A program made the position numbers and the translations under genes. The notes below the pieces were generated by a model. The model saw only the letters and a program-made list of their open reading frames with translations, did no database searches and was not told the origin of the DNA. 64,000 nucleotides of DNA from Nymphalis io (Eukaryota > Arthropoda > Insecta > Lepidoptera > Nymphalidae): positions 3,571,501-3,635,500 of the forward strand of contig NC_065894.1 of NCBI RefSeq assembly GCF_905147045.1. Direction: 5' to 3'. This document shows, piece by piece, positions 43,350 to 52,929 of the stretch (position 1 is its first letter; each line of letters begins with the position of its first letter).

Positions 43350-43460
43350 ATTGAGTCGCGGGAAGCCGTTGGATGCGGGCAGCGCAAGACCGGCCAACGT
43401 GGAAATCCTTGGTGGAGGCCTTTGTCCAGCAGTGGACGTCTTTCGGCTGATATGATGATG
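43350..43460 (+). pseudogene. RTE-type LINE, last codons and GATGAT tail
   Basis: One frame reads GSRWMRAAQDRPTWKSLVEAFVQQWTSFG and stops at TGA in GGCTGATATGATGATGAT. This is the usual C-terminus of lepidopteran RTE-type reverse transcriptases, including the tail of GAT repeats. Everything upstream is lost by 5' truncation. The tail GGCCTTTGTCCAGCAGTGG is the sequence shared with SINE-A. Confidence 0.88.
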
Positions 43461-43467
43461 ATCCTAA

Positions 43468-43572
43468 TAGCAAATTCGACCCAACGACGAAGAGTTCAGG
43501 TACAAGCTTTACGTGTTTCCTTAGACACGGGAGTGTATGCACTGCCAACTTTTAGACTTCGGGCTAGTAATA
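43468..43572 (-). mobile_element. SINE-C fragment
   Basis: On the minus strand: AAGTTGGCAGTGCATACACTCCCGTG, CTAAGGAAACACGTAAAGC, TTGTACCTGAACTC. It abuts the RTE tail. Confidence 0.72.
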
Positions 43573-43574
43573 AG

Positions 43575-44195
43575 AATTTCTGGACAGAAAAATAAAAATA
43601 CGTTTTACTGAGCTCTTTTTAACTTTTATAAACTCTGAATCTGCAAATTTATAAGATAAACTAACGAGGCAGTCGCTCTTTTACTAAATCCATCGAAATT
43701 TAATACTAATATATCATTCATTAAATTATTTTCTATTTAACAGATAAACTGGGGATGGATTTTAATAAAAATTTAAATGAAAATGGTATATAGCTCCGAT
43801 TAAGATAAAAGTTAACTTTAGAGCCGGTAATAAATATATTTCCCAGAATATATTCGAAAGTCTTAAATCACTAATATCAAAGTCACACGAACAACGGCGC
43901 AGGCTTAACTCATTCGATATAAAAGCAATATATATTCAGTATGTTGTTAATTTCTCAAACCCTTATTAGACATGAACAGTCTTAGCATACAATGAGTACT
44001 CGTGTATAATAGCCGTTAATAGAAGGTCGGAAGGGACATAAATTACAGCCTATTGAATCCGAGCTTATTAGACGTACAGGGTCCGCGCTTTCAAACACGC
44101 TAAGATTTCAGACTATTAGCCGGATTTATCGAGTTGAAACTTGTTCTATAAAGACGAATGAACATTGACGAATTATTATTTTTTCAATATGAACA
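43575..44195. other. AT-rich spacer
   Basis: Bases 43980-44120 are less AT-rich. Nothing recognised. Confidence 0.5.
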
Positions 44196-44198
44196 TCG

Positions 44199-44425
44199 AA
44201 ACTGGTAAATGGGTCATATAATGGTAAGCTATCACCACCGCTTACTTAGTGCAGTACGCACTGTAAATTAACCATCCTTTATATCGTCAATGCGACCACA
44301 AATTTAAGAAATGTGATATATATCCCTTCAGTCTGTAGTAACACTGACCCTTTAAACAGAAATACAACAATACTTAACAAAACTAATGCTACGAATTATT
44401 ATTTGGCGGTAGAATAGCGGTGGTC
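44199..44425 (-). repeat. Repeat-B, divergent copy
   Basis: AAATGGGTCATATAATGGTAAGC, ATCACCACCGCTTAC, CGTCAATGCGACCACAAATTTAAG, ACCCTTTAAACAGAAATACAAC and GGCGGTAGAATAG in order, with a small insertion. Confidence 0.75.
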
Positions 44426-44474
44426 CCTTTTCAGTTGTCGTTACTGGTGAAATAGGTAATAGTCATCCGTACTC

Positions 44475-44760
44475 GCAGGTTTCTTCGCGATGTTTTCCTT
44501 CACCATCAAACGTAAGATGAATTGTAAATACTTCATCATCATCATCATCATCACCCTTTTCGCGTCCACTGCTAGACATAGGTCTCTCCAATGGCAAGCC
44601 ACTGAGCTCGATTTTCAGCTCTTAATCTCCAACCGCTGCCAGCTGTAAATACTTACGAGTATTAAACTCATGAAAACTCAGCGTTGCTGTTCAAGTCTCG
44701 AATCCACAATTATCGATTAACATTCAGTTGTTCTAGCTACTGAACCATCGTGGCCAGTTA
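44475..44760 (-). mobile_element. SINE-A, divergent, interrupted by an RTE tail
   Basis: The minus-strand copy reads GCCACGATGGTTCAGTAGC, AATGTTAATCGATAATTG, GGATTCGAGACTTGAACAGC (box-B region), TTTTCATGAGTTTAATACTC; the insert follows, then ACAATTCATCTTACGTTTG, GGTGAAGGAAAACATCGCG and AGAAACCTGCGAG. The tail half is absent. Confidence 0.82.
44523..44654 (-). mobile_element. RTE-type 3' tail inserted in SINE-A, 11-bp TSD
   Basis: A 110-bp insert (44534-44643) flanked by TGTAAATACTT at 44523-44533 and 44644-44654. On the minus strand it reads GCTGGCAGCGGTTGGAG, AGCTCAGTGGCTTGCCATTGG, CCTATGTCTAGCAGTGGACG and ends in GATGAT repeats, the 3' end of an RTE-type LINE. Extreme 5' truncation with a perfect duplication is a classical target-primed insertion. 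Confidence 0.93.
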
Positions 44761-44764
44761 GCTC

Positions 44765-45098
44765 ATATCATAATTATAAAATCACCAAACCCAATTTCAC
44801 TTCATTGTGTACTCAGCTTACTAGTCGAACTCACACAGTCACAGGTCAATCACACGCCGCCGTCACACTGATTGTACAAGTTAAATCGAATGCCTACCAA
44901 CTTGATAAGGTATAAATAAAAATTGCCTCCCAATGTCCCAATAAAGTTTCTTACTTTATATACTAGAAAAAGTAATTTTATTAAAAGTATATTTTTTTTT
45001 CAACATCAATAACGTGTTACATTTTATATTTTACAATACTTGCTATTAGATTTACGTAATACATTGTCATATCATTATTTTAGTAACTATTTTATAGG
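44765..45098. other. AT-rich spacer
   Basis: Bases 44800-44900 are GC-richer (CAGTCACAGGTCAATCACACGCCGCCG), unidentified. Confidence 0.45.
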
Positions 45099-45099
45099 G

Positions 45100-45180
45100 C
45101 CATATGAGCCTCAGGCTTCATGGCTCTAGGTTCAAACTCCGGGTTGGTATTTGATGTCGTACCAAAAAGTTATATAGTTT
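45100..45180 (+). mobile_element. Possible SINE-C scrap
   Basis: CATGGCTCTAGGTTCAAACTCC and GGGTTGGTATT hold a box-B-like element, then CAAAAAGTTATATAG, which parallels the SINE-C start GGTCCTGGGTTCAATTCCC ... AAAAGTTATTGGG. Weak. Confidence 0.4.
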
Positions 45181-45184
45181 ACAC

Positions 45185-46040
45185 ACATGAATACCTTTCT
45201 CCATAGGCAGGCTATCTAACGCAAACATTTTTAGTGTTTTAAACGAAGAAACATAGGGAGTACTATTAGAATGTGTAGATATAATTGAATTCTCTTCTTA
45301 TTTTTAAATTCTATTTCCATTTTAATAGTGTATCAATTTCATGTGCTTGAATACAATGTTTCAAAGATGTTTTCTTCTTCAATTTTATATTCTTTGAAAG
45401 AAATACCTTGTAGAAAACGTAATTGATTCTTTTAGGATATGTCATTAACCTATCTTTTTGTCCAAACGTCTTTATCAATATTTGTAACAATAAGTATTGT
45501 TATAAGAAGATTAAAGCGAAGCAAATTAATGATTTTTAAATTAAATTTTACAATTCCGTTTTAAATAAAATACTATAACAAAAGAAGCTTTAGCTTTTAT
45601 TTTCTCGAAATTAAAACAATGAAGAAATCTTTCTAAGTACGACTTCCAATTAGAATTAACTTGAAAGAATATTAATCAGAAAAAAGATATTACACAGAGT
45701 AACTTACAATTATTCAACATAATAATGTATTTAATTCAAACGATAATTAAAAAATATTGCATTATATAGAAGACTTCTCATAGTAACGCTTTCTCTTTAA
45801 ACTAGAAGGAATTGCAAGTTAGTCTACTACATTGCTTTAATGCATTCGTTGAGAACCACATAGATCAGATTCTCCAACGACCAGTACAATAAAAATACCT
45901 TTAATAATTTATAGAAATATCTTAAGATAACATAGCTGAATTTTAAGCTTAAGGTTAAAATAAAAAAAGTATTATCTACACACTAAATAATTTTAACTAT
46001 TAAACGAAACAAAAAGACCAGACACAATAGCATAAACGCT
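45185..46040. other. AT-rich stretch without recognisable features
   Basis: No coding or repeat signal recognised. Confidence 0.5.
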
Positions 46041-46047
46041 TTTAAAC

Positions 46048-46150
46048 ATGGTTGAGGATTAACATTTCTTATAATGCCAATGTCTATGGGCGTTGGTGTT
46101 CACCATCAGGTGGCCCATATGCTCGTCCGCCTACTTATACTATAAAAAAA
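46048..46150 (+). repeat. Repeat-B 3' end, 5'-truncated
   Basis: It begins CATGGTTGAGGATTAACATTTC and ends CACCATCAGGTGGCCC, ATATGCTCGTCCGCC, TACTATAAAAAAAA. 5' truncation with an intact poly-A end fits retrotransposition. Confidence 0.92.
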
Positions 46151-46154
46151 ATAC

Positions 46155-46438
46155 TTAAAATTATTCGATTGTGAAATTATTTGTTTGTATTGTTTAATTT
46201 TGTTATATAAGTCTTAATAGTAAAATAATCGTACTTATTATCTTCATATTTTTATTAAATAATTATGTTATTAAATGACATGAATTGAGAATCAAAATCT
46301 ATATATCTATCTCCTTCCGTCTACGACATAATCAGTTGGATAAAGCCGAGTAAAATTTTGATGAATCTTGACAAGTTGACATCTAAAGAGTGACATGAAT
46401 TTTTTTCTTCACGAAATAAATTTTTCTTTTAAATTATG
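46155..46438. other. AT-rich spacer
   Basis: Nothing firmly recognised. Confidence 0.45.
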
Positions 46439-46442
46439 TGTA

Positions 46443-46690
46443 GTACTAGGTGGACTTTGTGAAACCGCAAAGCAGCAGAACTTAGTATTGCTGTGTTCCG
46501 TTTTGAAGGGTGAGTGAGCCGGTAAACTACAGGCACGAGGGACATAGCATCTGAGTTCCGAAGATTGGTGGTGCATTAGCGATGTAAGGGATGATAAATA
46601 CTTCTTATAAAACCAATGTTTACGAGTGGTGGTGACCACTTACTATCAAGTGGCTCATTTGCCCGTTCGCCTACCTATTCTATAAAAAAT
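46443..46690 (+). repeat. Repeat-B copy with internal deletion in the head
   Basis: ACTAGGTGGACTTTGTG jumps to ACCGCAAAGCAGCAGAAC (the GTCTGGG...TTCT part is missing), then GTTTTGAAGGGTGAGTGAGC, AAGATTGGTGGTGCATTAGC, CTTACTATCAAGTGGCTC and TTCGCCTACCTATTC, TATAAAAAA. Confidence 0.88.
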
Positions 46691-46694
46691 GTAT

Positions 46695-48715
46695 GTCTCC
46701 GAATTTCTATTACTTCTCTTATTTTATATTCCTATTTCCTATTTCTCTTATTATAATATCTCCATATCTCATAGTTGTATTTAAAAAATATTTAATATAT
46801 TAAGGAACTGCTGTCATAATTATACTTATTTTATTTTATTATAAAGTGCAATAAATATTTATTGAATTAAAAAAACGCGAGAAATTCAATATTACTAACA
46901 GCGTGAATTGCATTTTTTGTCAGAAACGTATCTCTTTGAAAGTGTCCCATGTCCTGTTTTCCACGCAATTAATTTCTGTAGCGCATTTCATTTTGAAGTT
47001 TGTTAAGAGTAGAATATATAACAAAGTACAAGTTTTTTATTAATTTTAAATATTTTTTTCGTTTTATATTGTCTCATAAAAACAAGAAAAAGAATTTCAA
47101 AATACGAATGCATTTTAATTACTCATCAAATAAATATCAAATTAATTCTTCTGAAAACATTGAAGGACGTTGAAAATATAGTCATAAGTCCTAAATTATG
47201 CTTGACAAAAGTGTCCACTTAATCTTAATTACCCCGACCGCCGCGATCTCCTTTGTCTTAATCTTACTTTTATTACGATCTCGTCCGCCTTGGCTTTAAA
47301 TGCATACTTCAATTATTCTTTAAAAAACTGAGACGTCGAGAATGCAACTTTTATCATTAAACATTGCCTTGTCAAAGAAAACGCCGGGAACCCTTTAACG
47401 ATCTTGTAATTTCTATCACTTTTTTATATTCTTCTGGAGTTTAAGATAAAATAATATAAAAAGTTTTGCTGGTCTCTGTTACAGTTTTTCAAAGTGATAA
47501 AGAAAGTTATATTCTTGCAAGTTTAAGCTTAAGTTTAGCTGTTGTTTTTTACAAACTTTTTCTCTATAACTCGTTATCAAAGATTTCATAATCAAGCAAG
47601 TTAACATAATTCTCTACGTTAAATGTAAAATAAAAACTATTCTGAAACCAATATTTTGTTTTCTATATTAACTACTATATTTAAGTTATTTACTATTTTA
47701 ATAAAGTTATAATTAAGTCGTATTATATTGTATATCAGGCATTTATATGTTGTTTGACGTCAACGTAATTAATATTTTTTTCCTTTATATCAAAGCATCA
47801 CTGACTGTCAAAGGATATTAATATTGAGGTCCGTTCACGCTCTACATACAGTTTATAAAGGAACAAAATTTGTTTTACTTATTTTATGCAGTAACTAATA
47901 AATTTTCCAAGCTATAACGTATCATAAAAACATACCAACAGGAGTTATTTTAGCTTATTCTAATATCTAATATGTTACTTGTTGCATTATATGTACGCGT
48001 AGAATAAAGTGAAAAGGTTATATGGATATAAACAAAGTTGACACGTATTTTTCATGAGTAGTTCTAAATGGTAACAATGTTATGAAATATGTTATACAAC
48101 AATATATATTTGCTAACTGAATTTTTAATATTATTATACTTTGGAAATTTATAGCGTTTCATTATTTTACTAAATGATGATGACAAACATAGCAGCCCAT
48201 GTTGGGTGCCACTTTTAAATTAAACATATAAAATATCTTAACACATTTAAGCAATTTAATTAATGATAAAATTCTATTTAAGCGACTTAATTACACAAAA
48301 TAATTTAGTTAATACAATTGAGATATAATTTCAGACAAATTTTAATTATATTGAATTATAATTGTGCTTACTACGAAATAATATATCAGTAAATATTATC
48401 GTTTATATAATTTTCATATATAATAAATAAATATATTTTGCTTATTATATAACGTATTTAATGGAGTAAATTGGTTGGGTAAATGTTTGCTATAATGATG
48501 ATCGAACACGGAAATACTTTATCTTATTTTATTATATATTAACGGAAGTAAGGCAAGTGAGCAGGTGGGCCGCATAATAGTAAGTGGGCTCCACTTCTAA
48601 TACCAAAGATGAGGTCTAGGATATAATGTTTATTATAAACGTGATATGATGAGAGATGAATAGTTCAGGGATCTGAACTATTTAATAATATTGAAACATA
48701 TCAATATAATACATT
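46695..48715. other. Repeat-poor AT-rich stretch
   Basis: About 2 kb without a recognised element. Bases 47215-47410 are GC-richer (TTACCCCGACCGCCGCGATC, ATCTCGTCCGCCTTGGC, AAACGCCGGGAACCC) with no coding frame; they may be conserved noncoding DNA. Confidence 0.45.
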
Positions 48716-48717
48716 AC

Positions 48718-48945
48718 TGAGATGGCCCAGTTGCTAGAGCATGGAATCTTAACTAAAGATTACGAACTCGAGTCCCGGCAAGGTCCATCCAAATTCATGA
48801 AAAGGAATTTTATTTGTATTTATAATATTGTGCTTGGAATTGAAGTATTACATAAAAAACATGTTTTGAGTTAACTCCTGCCGCAAATGTACCATCAAAT
48901 CGCATTGGAGCAGCATGGTGAAATACGCTCCAAGCTTTTTTCTCA
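48718..48945 (+). mobile_element. SINE-A, divergent copy
   Basis: CTGAGATGGCCCAGTTGCTAG (box A), AAGATTACGAACTCGAGTCCCGGC (box B), CCATCCAAATTCATG, then CCTGCCGCAAATGTACCATC and GCATTGGAGCAGCATGGTG. The tail is lost after TCCAAGC. Confidence 0.83.
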
Positions 48946-48949
48946 CGAA

Positions 48950-49280
48950 AGCAGTGGAACAACATAATACCAGTATAATTCAAATGGAAATGTGTAATAT
49001 GTCCAAAGCTTGGTTCTATGTTCTAACAAATTATTATTTATGTACATATGCCTTCTACATTGAAATGAATTGCAAGATGTGCAACCGAGGAATAATTCTT
49101 CTTTCGTTGGACATTGTTCAGTGAACTAATATTTTTTATACAAGCAACACGCACAGTCGCACCACATGATATCAAGTTATTATCACTATCCATAAACATT
49201 TGCAGCATCAGAGGAATGGTGAATTCGTTAGCGAATTGGAGGAATTAATTATCCACCCTCTTTTGTAGTTTAAGTAGGAT
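48950..49280. other. AT-rich spacer
   Basis: Nothing recognised. Confidence 0.5.
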
Positions 49281-49284
49281 AAAT

Positions 49285-49792
49285 TTTGACCAGCTCTTCA
49301 ATGCCGCTGCCGCCTTAGGCCACCTCCTGTCCAACGTAGAAGGGCTGGAAAAACCTTACCGGCGTTTATACGCTAATGTGGTGTGCTCCATAGCGTACGG
49401 TGGTAGAACTTCGTGCAAGCTCGTCTGGGTAGGAACCACCCACTCATCAGATTTTTTTATTTGTTGGTGGCGCATTGGTGATGTAAGCAATGGTTAACAT
49501 TTCTTACAATGATAATGTCTATGGGCGTTGGTGACCACTTACCATCAAATGGCCCATAAGCTTGTCGCCTACCTATTGAATAAAAAAAAAAATAAAAAAA
49601 ACCATATGGGTGGACGCTTTCACCGCTCGTAAAAAGGCTCTTCTGCGGTGAGTCACAGCGGTGAGAGCGATACATGGTTACCATACGGTGTCATGGACAG
49701 CAATGATACTTCTCGTGAGCGATCCGCCCTGGGAACTCCAGGCAGGGGTGCTTACGGAAGTGTACCGGTTCCGGGTGGAGACATTACTTATA
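49285..49792 (+). pseudogene. R1-type LINE reverse transcriptase fragment split by Repeat-B
   Basis: Left part (about 49287-49396): FDQLFNAAAALGHLLSNVEG, LEKPYRRLYANVVCSIAYG. Right part (about 49602-49790): a W-containing IWVDAFTARKKALLR, then VTAVRAIHGYHTVSWTA and DPPWELQAGVLTEVYRFRVE. Joined in order these follow the post-palm section of R1-type reverse transcriptases (AAAALGRLLPN..GP...CRRLY..VVRS.ALYGAP.W, then V.AVR..RGYRTVS..A...L...PPWEL.A..LAEVY). A Repeat-B copy sits exactly between ALYG and PIW. Frameshifts occur, so the sequence was dead or died since. Confidence 0.82.
49397..49601 (+). repeat. Repeat-B inserted in the R1 fragment, internally deleted
   Basis: It starts ACGGTGGTAGAACTTCG and has GTCTGGGTAGGAACCACCC, then CATCAGATTTTTTTATTTG joins directly to TTGGTGGCGCATTGGTG; about 90 bases are missing. 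It ends TACCATCAAATGGCCCATAAG, GTCGCCTACCTATTG and an interrupted A-run. Confidence 0.92.
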
Positions 49793-49799
49793 AAAACCT

Positions 49800-50610
49800 A
49801 TTTAAAATAACTACTTATCTCTTTCTCTCATCATTAATTTGATATTTCAAAAAGAAGACATTGTTTAACTCATCATCCCCTAAACAACATGTATACATAA
49901 AACCGTTAACTTTTAATCACGAAAACATATTTATTTCTACTTTTTTTTCGTTTAGTTTTTATATTATATATGTATTATTTATATTTTAATATAAACAACT
50001 AATCACATACAATCTAAATTAAATATCCGAAGCTCTCATCGCAGCTTGCGAGGCGTGAAGCAAGCGACAACGAGTTCTGAAAATTACGTTTTCATGTTTA
50101 CAATGTTTCCTTGAAGTTGGAAAAAAGATAAACACGGCAAACAGAAAGACTGTCTTAGTGCCGGCGGGGAACTAACGTTGTTTTAAGATTGAACCGTACT
50201 ATGTTACTAGAAAATGCACGTTCTTAATATAATTACTTAAGCAACATTCTTATATTTATCATATTATATTGAAATTTATAGTTGCTGTTATAACATTTAT
50301 AACCTTCTTATTAGAACAGCTGTTTTTAAGACAATATAAAACAATATTTATTTTGCATTGATTGATTTTGCAATTTTCTAAACACTAAAATGGTCAATTT
50401 GTATATTTTTCGTTAATCATTTTTTGAAATATACCTATATAATTTGATTTTACATCAACAAAATAAAATTGTACAACGGTGCAGTATTATATACTAAAAT
50501 TATATAATTAAAATTATAGCATTAAGAAATAAAATTAAAAAAATTTGGTTCGAAAAGTTTCTTTCGTTCAATATAATAGGTAGAAGCGAACTTAAAACTA
50601 ATAAAAAAAT
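49800..50610. other. AT-rich stretch without recognisable features
   Basis: No element recognised; 50030-50180 is less AT-rich. Confidence 0.5.
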
Positions 50611-50616
50611 AAGAAC

Positions 50617-50941
50617 ACTGTTGATATTTATATAGTCGAGATGGCCCAGTGGTAAGAACGCGTAAATCTTAACCGATGAACGTGGGTTCAAACCCGGGCA
50701 AGCACCTCTGAATTTTCATGTGCTTAATTTCTTTTATAATTCATCTCGTGCTTTTCGGTGAAGGAAAACATCGTGAGGAAACCTGCATGTGTCTAATTTC
50801 ATCGAAATTCTGCCACATGTGTATTCCGCCAACCCGCATTGGAGCAGCGTGGTGGAATAAGCTCCAAACCTTCTCCTCAAAAAGGGAGAGGAGGCCTTAG
50901 CCCAGCAGTGGGACATTTACAGGCTGTTACTGTTGATATTT
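50617..50941 (+). mobile_element. SINE-A, full-length with 13-bp target duplication
   Basis: The element (50630-50928) is flanked by ACTGTTGATATTT at 50617-50629 and 50929-50941. Head GTCGAGATGGCCCAGTGG, TAAGAACGCG, box B GGGTTCAAACCCGGG, body and tail GGCCTTAGCCCAGCAGTGGG are intact. It is inserted at the end of an RTE tail lying in the opposite orientation. Confidence 0.97.
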
Positions 50942-51125
50942 TCATCATATCAGCCGAAAGACGTCCACTGCTGGACAAAGGCCTCCCCCAAGGATTTCCA
51001 CGTTGGCCGATCTTGCGCTGCCTGCAAACAGGGCTGCCGGGGACTAGGGGCCGTGGTTTAGTTGCGCGAATCATTGAGGGGATATGCCATAATCGCCACG
51101 CTTGGCAGACGGGTCGGCGATCAAT
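50942..51125 (-). pseudogene. RTE-type LINE 3' end
   Basis: On the minus strand one frame reads RQAQDRPTWKSLGEAFVQQWTSFG and stops at the TGA of GGCTGATATGATG. The 3' end faces the SINE-A insertion. Upstream text (AACTAAACCACGGCCCC, GTCTGCCAAGCGTGGCG) is repeat-like but I cannot place it in the same element with certainty; it may belong to another family. Confidence 0.8.
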
Positions 51126-51192
51126 ATTGGCGATTGATATTTTAGATGAATTATTTTTTAACATCATCCACTACAAAACATTTATACATAAA

Positions 51193-51330
51193 CGGCCTTA
51201 CTCATACGTTTTTCAGCTGGTATTTAAGCAATGTGTTGATTTTATATCGAATATCAATTAAATAATGACAGAAAGAAAGAAGGCCGTGTTTAAGTAAACA
51301 GTCGCTTAGCACCGTTTATGAGTAAGGCCG
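51193..51330. mobile_element. Small inverted-repeat element (MITE-like), 138 bp
   Basis: It begins CGGCCTTACTCATACG and ends CGTTTATGAGTAAGGCCG, so the outer 14 bases are perfect inverted repeats with a weaker extension. The interior has AATAATGACAGAAAGAAAG. I recall similar short lepidopteran elements with CGGCCTTACTTATAAACG ends. The flanking A-rich bases do not give a clear target duplication. Confidence 0.75.
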
Positions 51331-51334
51331 AAAG

Positions 51335-52065
51335 CCGTTAATCTTGATGCATCATCATCATCGTGTATAACACTTAACACATGAATTTTTAGCTTATCGA
51401 ATACTCGTAAACATATTATTATATTTATCTTCATTCTTCCACATTTAAATTTCAGTACTTTTTACAACTTAAGTTATCAAATTTTCTATGAGCTATTTTA
51501 AGTCTGTGTTTGTTATTCTCTGACTAGTTCGGTAGTTTTTTTATTGAAAACTTAAAAATGTTGTCAAGAAATATTAGTTTTAGAAAGTTTTATCAAACAA
51601 TATATAACATATTGGAAGTTTCATTTTTAAGTGCATAAGTTGTATTTTATTGTAGTCTGATTACTGATTTGAAAATATGTATTTCCGAAAGCTAATTCAT
51701 TTATTGAGAAAGATGTTAGACTATATAGTATCACGTTATGACCCAAGGGCTCCCAATTGGGTAGCGGTAATGTTTGATGCGGGCGAAATCATGCAGAGCG
51801 ACTAGTTCTATAATAAAAACAAATTCTCTATACAATATTTTTTCATATTTAAAATACCCTTATTTTTTATTTGAAAGATCACTCTCAAGGCTCCAAAATA
51901 TTTGAAAATGTTTTCTGACAAAATTGGATTCATTAAAAGTTACTGCAGATAACCTAAATGTTCCATTCGTTTGTTAAAAATTTAAACGAGAAATTCTAAT
52001 AATCGAATTCTCTCTAGCTAAAATTTAAAAGTAAAAACTATGAATGTCACTGAGGAGGTAGAGGA
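51335..52065. other. AT-rich stretch without recognisable features
   Basis: A short CATCATCAT run lies at 51351-51362. Nothing else recognised. Confidence 0.5.
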
Positions 52066-52069
52066 CATT

Positions 52070-52235
52070 TTAGAAGAAGGATTGGAGTTTATTTCACCAC
52101 ACTGCTCCAGTGCGGGTTGGATACACATGTGGCACAAATTTCAAACATATACACATGCAGGAATCATTACGATTTTTTCCTCCACTGCCGAGTACGAAAT
52201 GAATCATTTAGCACATAAGTATTCTTCATACCTAC
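52070..52235 (-). mobile_element. SINE-A, decayed copy
   Basis: GGATTGGAGTTTATTTCACC, CACTGCTCCAGTGCGGGTTGG, ATACACATGTGGCACAAATTTC, CACATGCAGG, ACGATTTTTTCCTCCACTGCC align with the reversed SINE-A body. Head and tail are missing. Confidence 0.82.
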
Positions 52236-52239
52236 GAGT

Positions 52240-52645
52240 ATACATCTCATAAAAAAAAAAACTATATTAGAAACGTCAAAGCATTGACATTATTTACAAT
52301 ATATATTTTCTATAAACATATTACTTAAGTCCTCTAGTTCGTATAAGTTTTGTTTGGATTTGTTTTTATTTTAGATCATAAATTGTGTAGTTTCTTGCCT
52401 TTATAATTAAGCATTAATAGAATTTAATAAAAGTGTTGGTGAGATTTACATTACTTACTCTCTAAACATTCCTTTTCACTCAGAAACCAATTTTATTTTA
52501 TTTATATGCAGTATTTTTACTATAAAGTCGATATCGAATGAAAATTAATGAATTAGTTGTTCGTTACGCAAAGACGCGTTGAATGAATAAGTTTAAACGA
52601 TGTATACATTAATTAAATTTTATACCGAGTAAAAACTCAAAAGTT
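52240..52645. other. AT-rich spacer
   Basis: Nothing recognised. Confidence 0.5.
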
Positions 52646-52649
52646 GGCT

Positions 52650-52922
52650 TGGTGGTTTGTTTGTTTGACAGGTACCACACACTCAACACATATTCTACCG
52701 TCCAAAGAACAATACTTAGTATTATTGTATTTCGTTTGAAGGGGTAAGTGAGCTAGTATGACTGCAGGCGCAAGGAACTTGACATCTTAGTTTCTAAGGT
52801 TGGTGACGCATTCGTGATGTAAGGTTAGTTAATATTTAATACAGCATCAATATGGTAAGGCAGTGGTAACCACTTACCATCAGATGGCCCGTTTGCCCGT
52901 ACGCCTGCCTATATTACATACG
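52650..52922 (+). repeat. Repeat-B, divergent copy
   Basis: GGTACCACACACTCAACACATATTC, CGTTTGAAGGGGTAAGTGAGC, TGCAGGCGCAAGGAAC, AAGGTTGGTGACGCATTCG, TTACCATCAGATGGCCCG and GTACGCCTGCC. The poly-A end has decayed. Confidence 0.87.
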
Positions 52923-52929
52923 TTTATAA

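Noticed and set aside
44534..44552. CATCATCAT run as an independent microsatellite
   Set aside because: It is the short tandem tail of an inserted RTE fragment, bounded by its target duplication.
46300..46395. A Helitron-like remnant
   Set aside because: Only vague resemblance (TCTACGACATAATCAG), too short and divergent to support.
50839..51261. A 140-codon plus-strand gene
   Set aside because: It crosses the SINE-A tail, the reversed RTE tail and a MITE-like element, so it is an accidental fusion of repeats.
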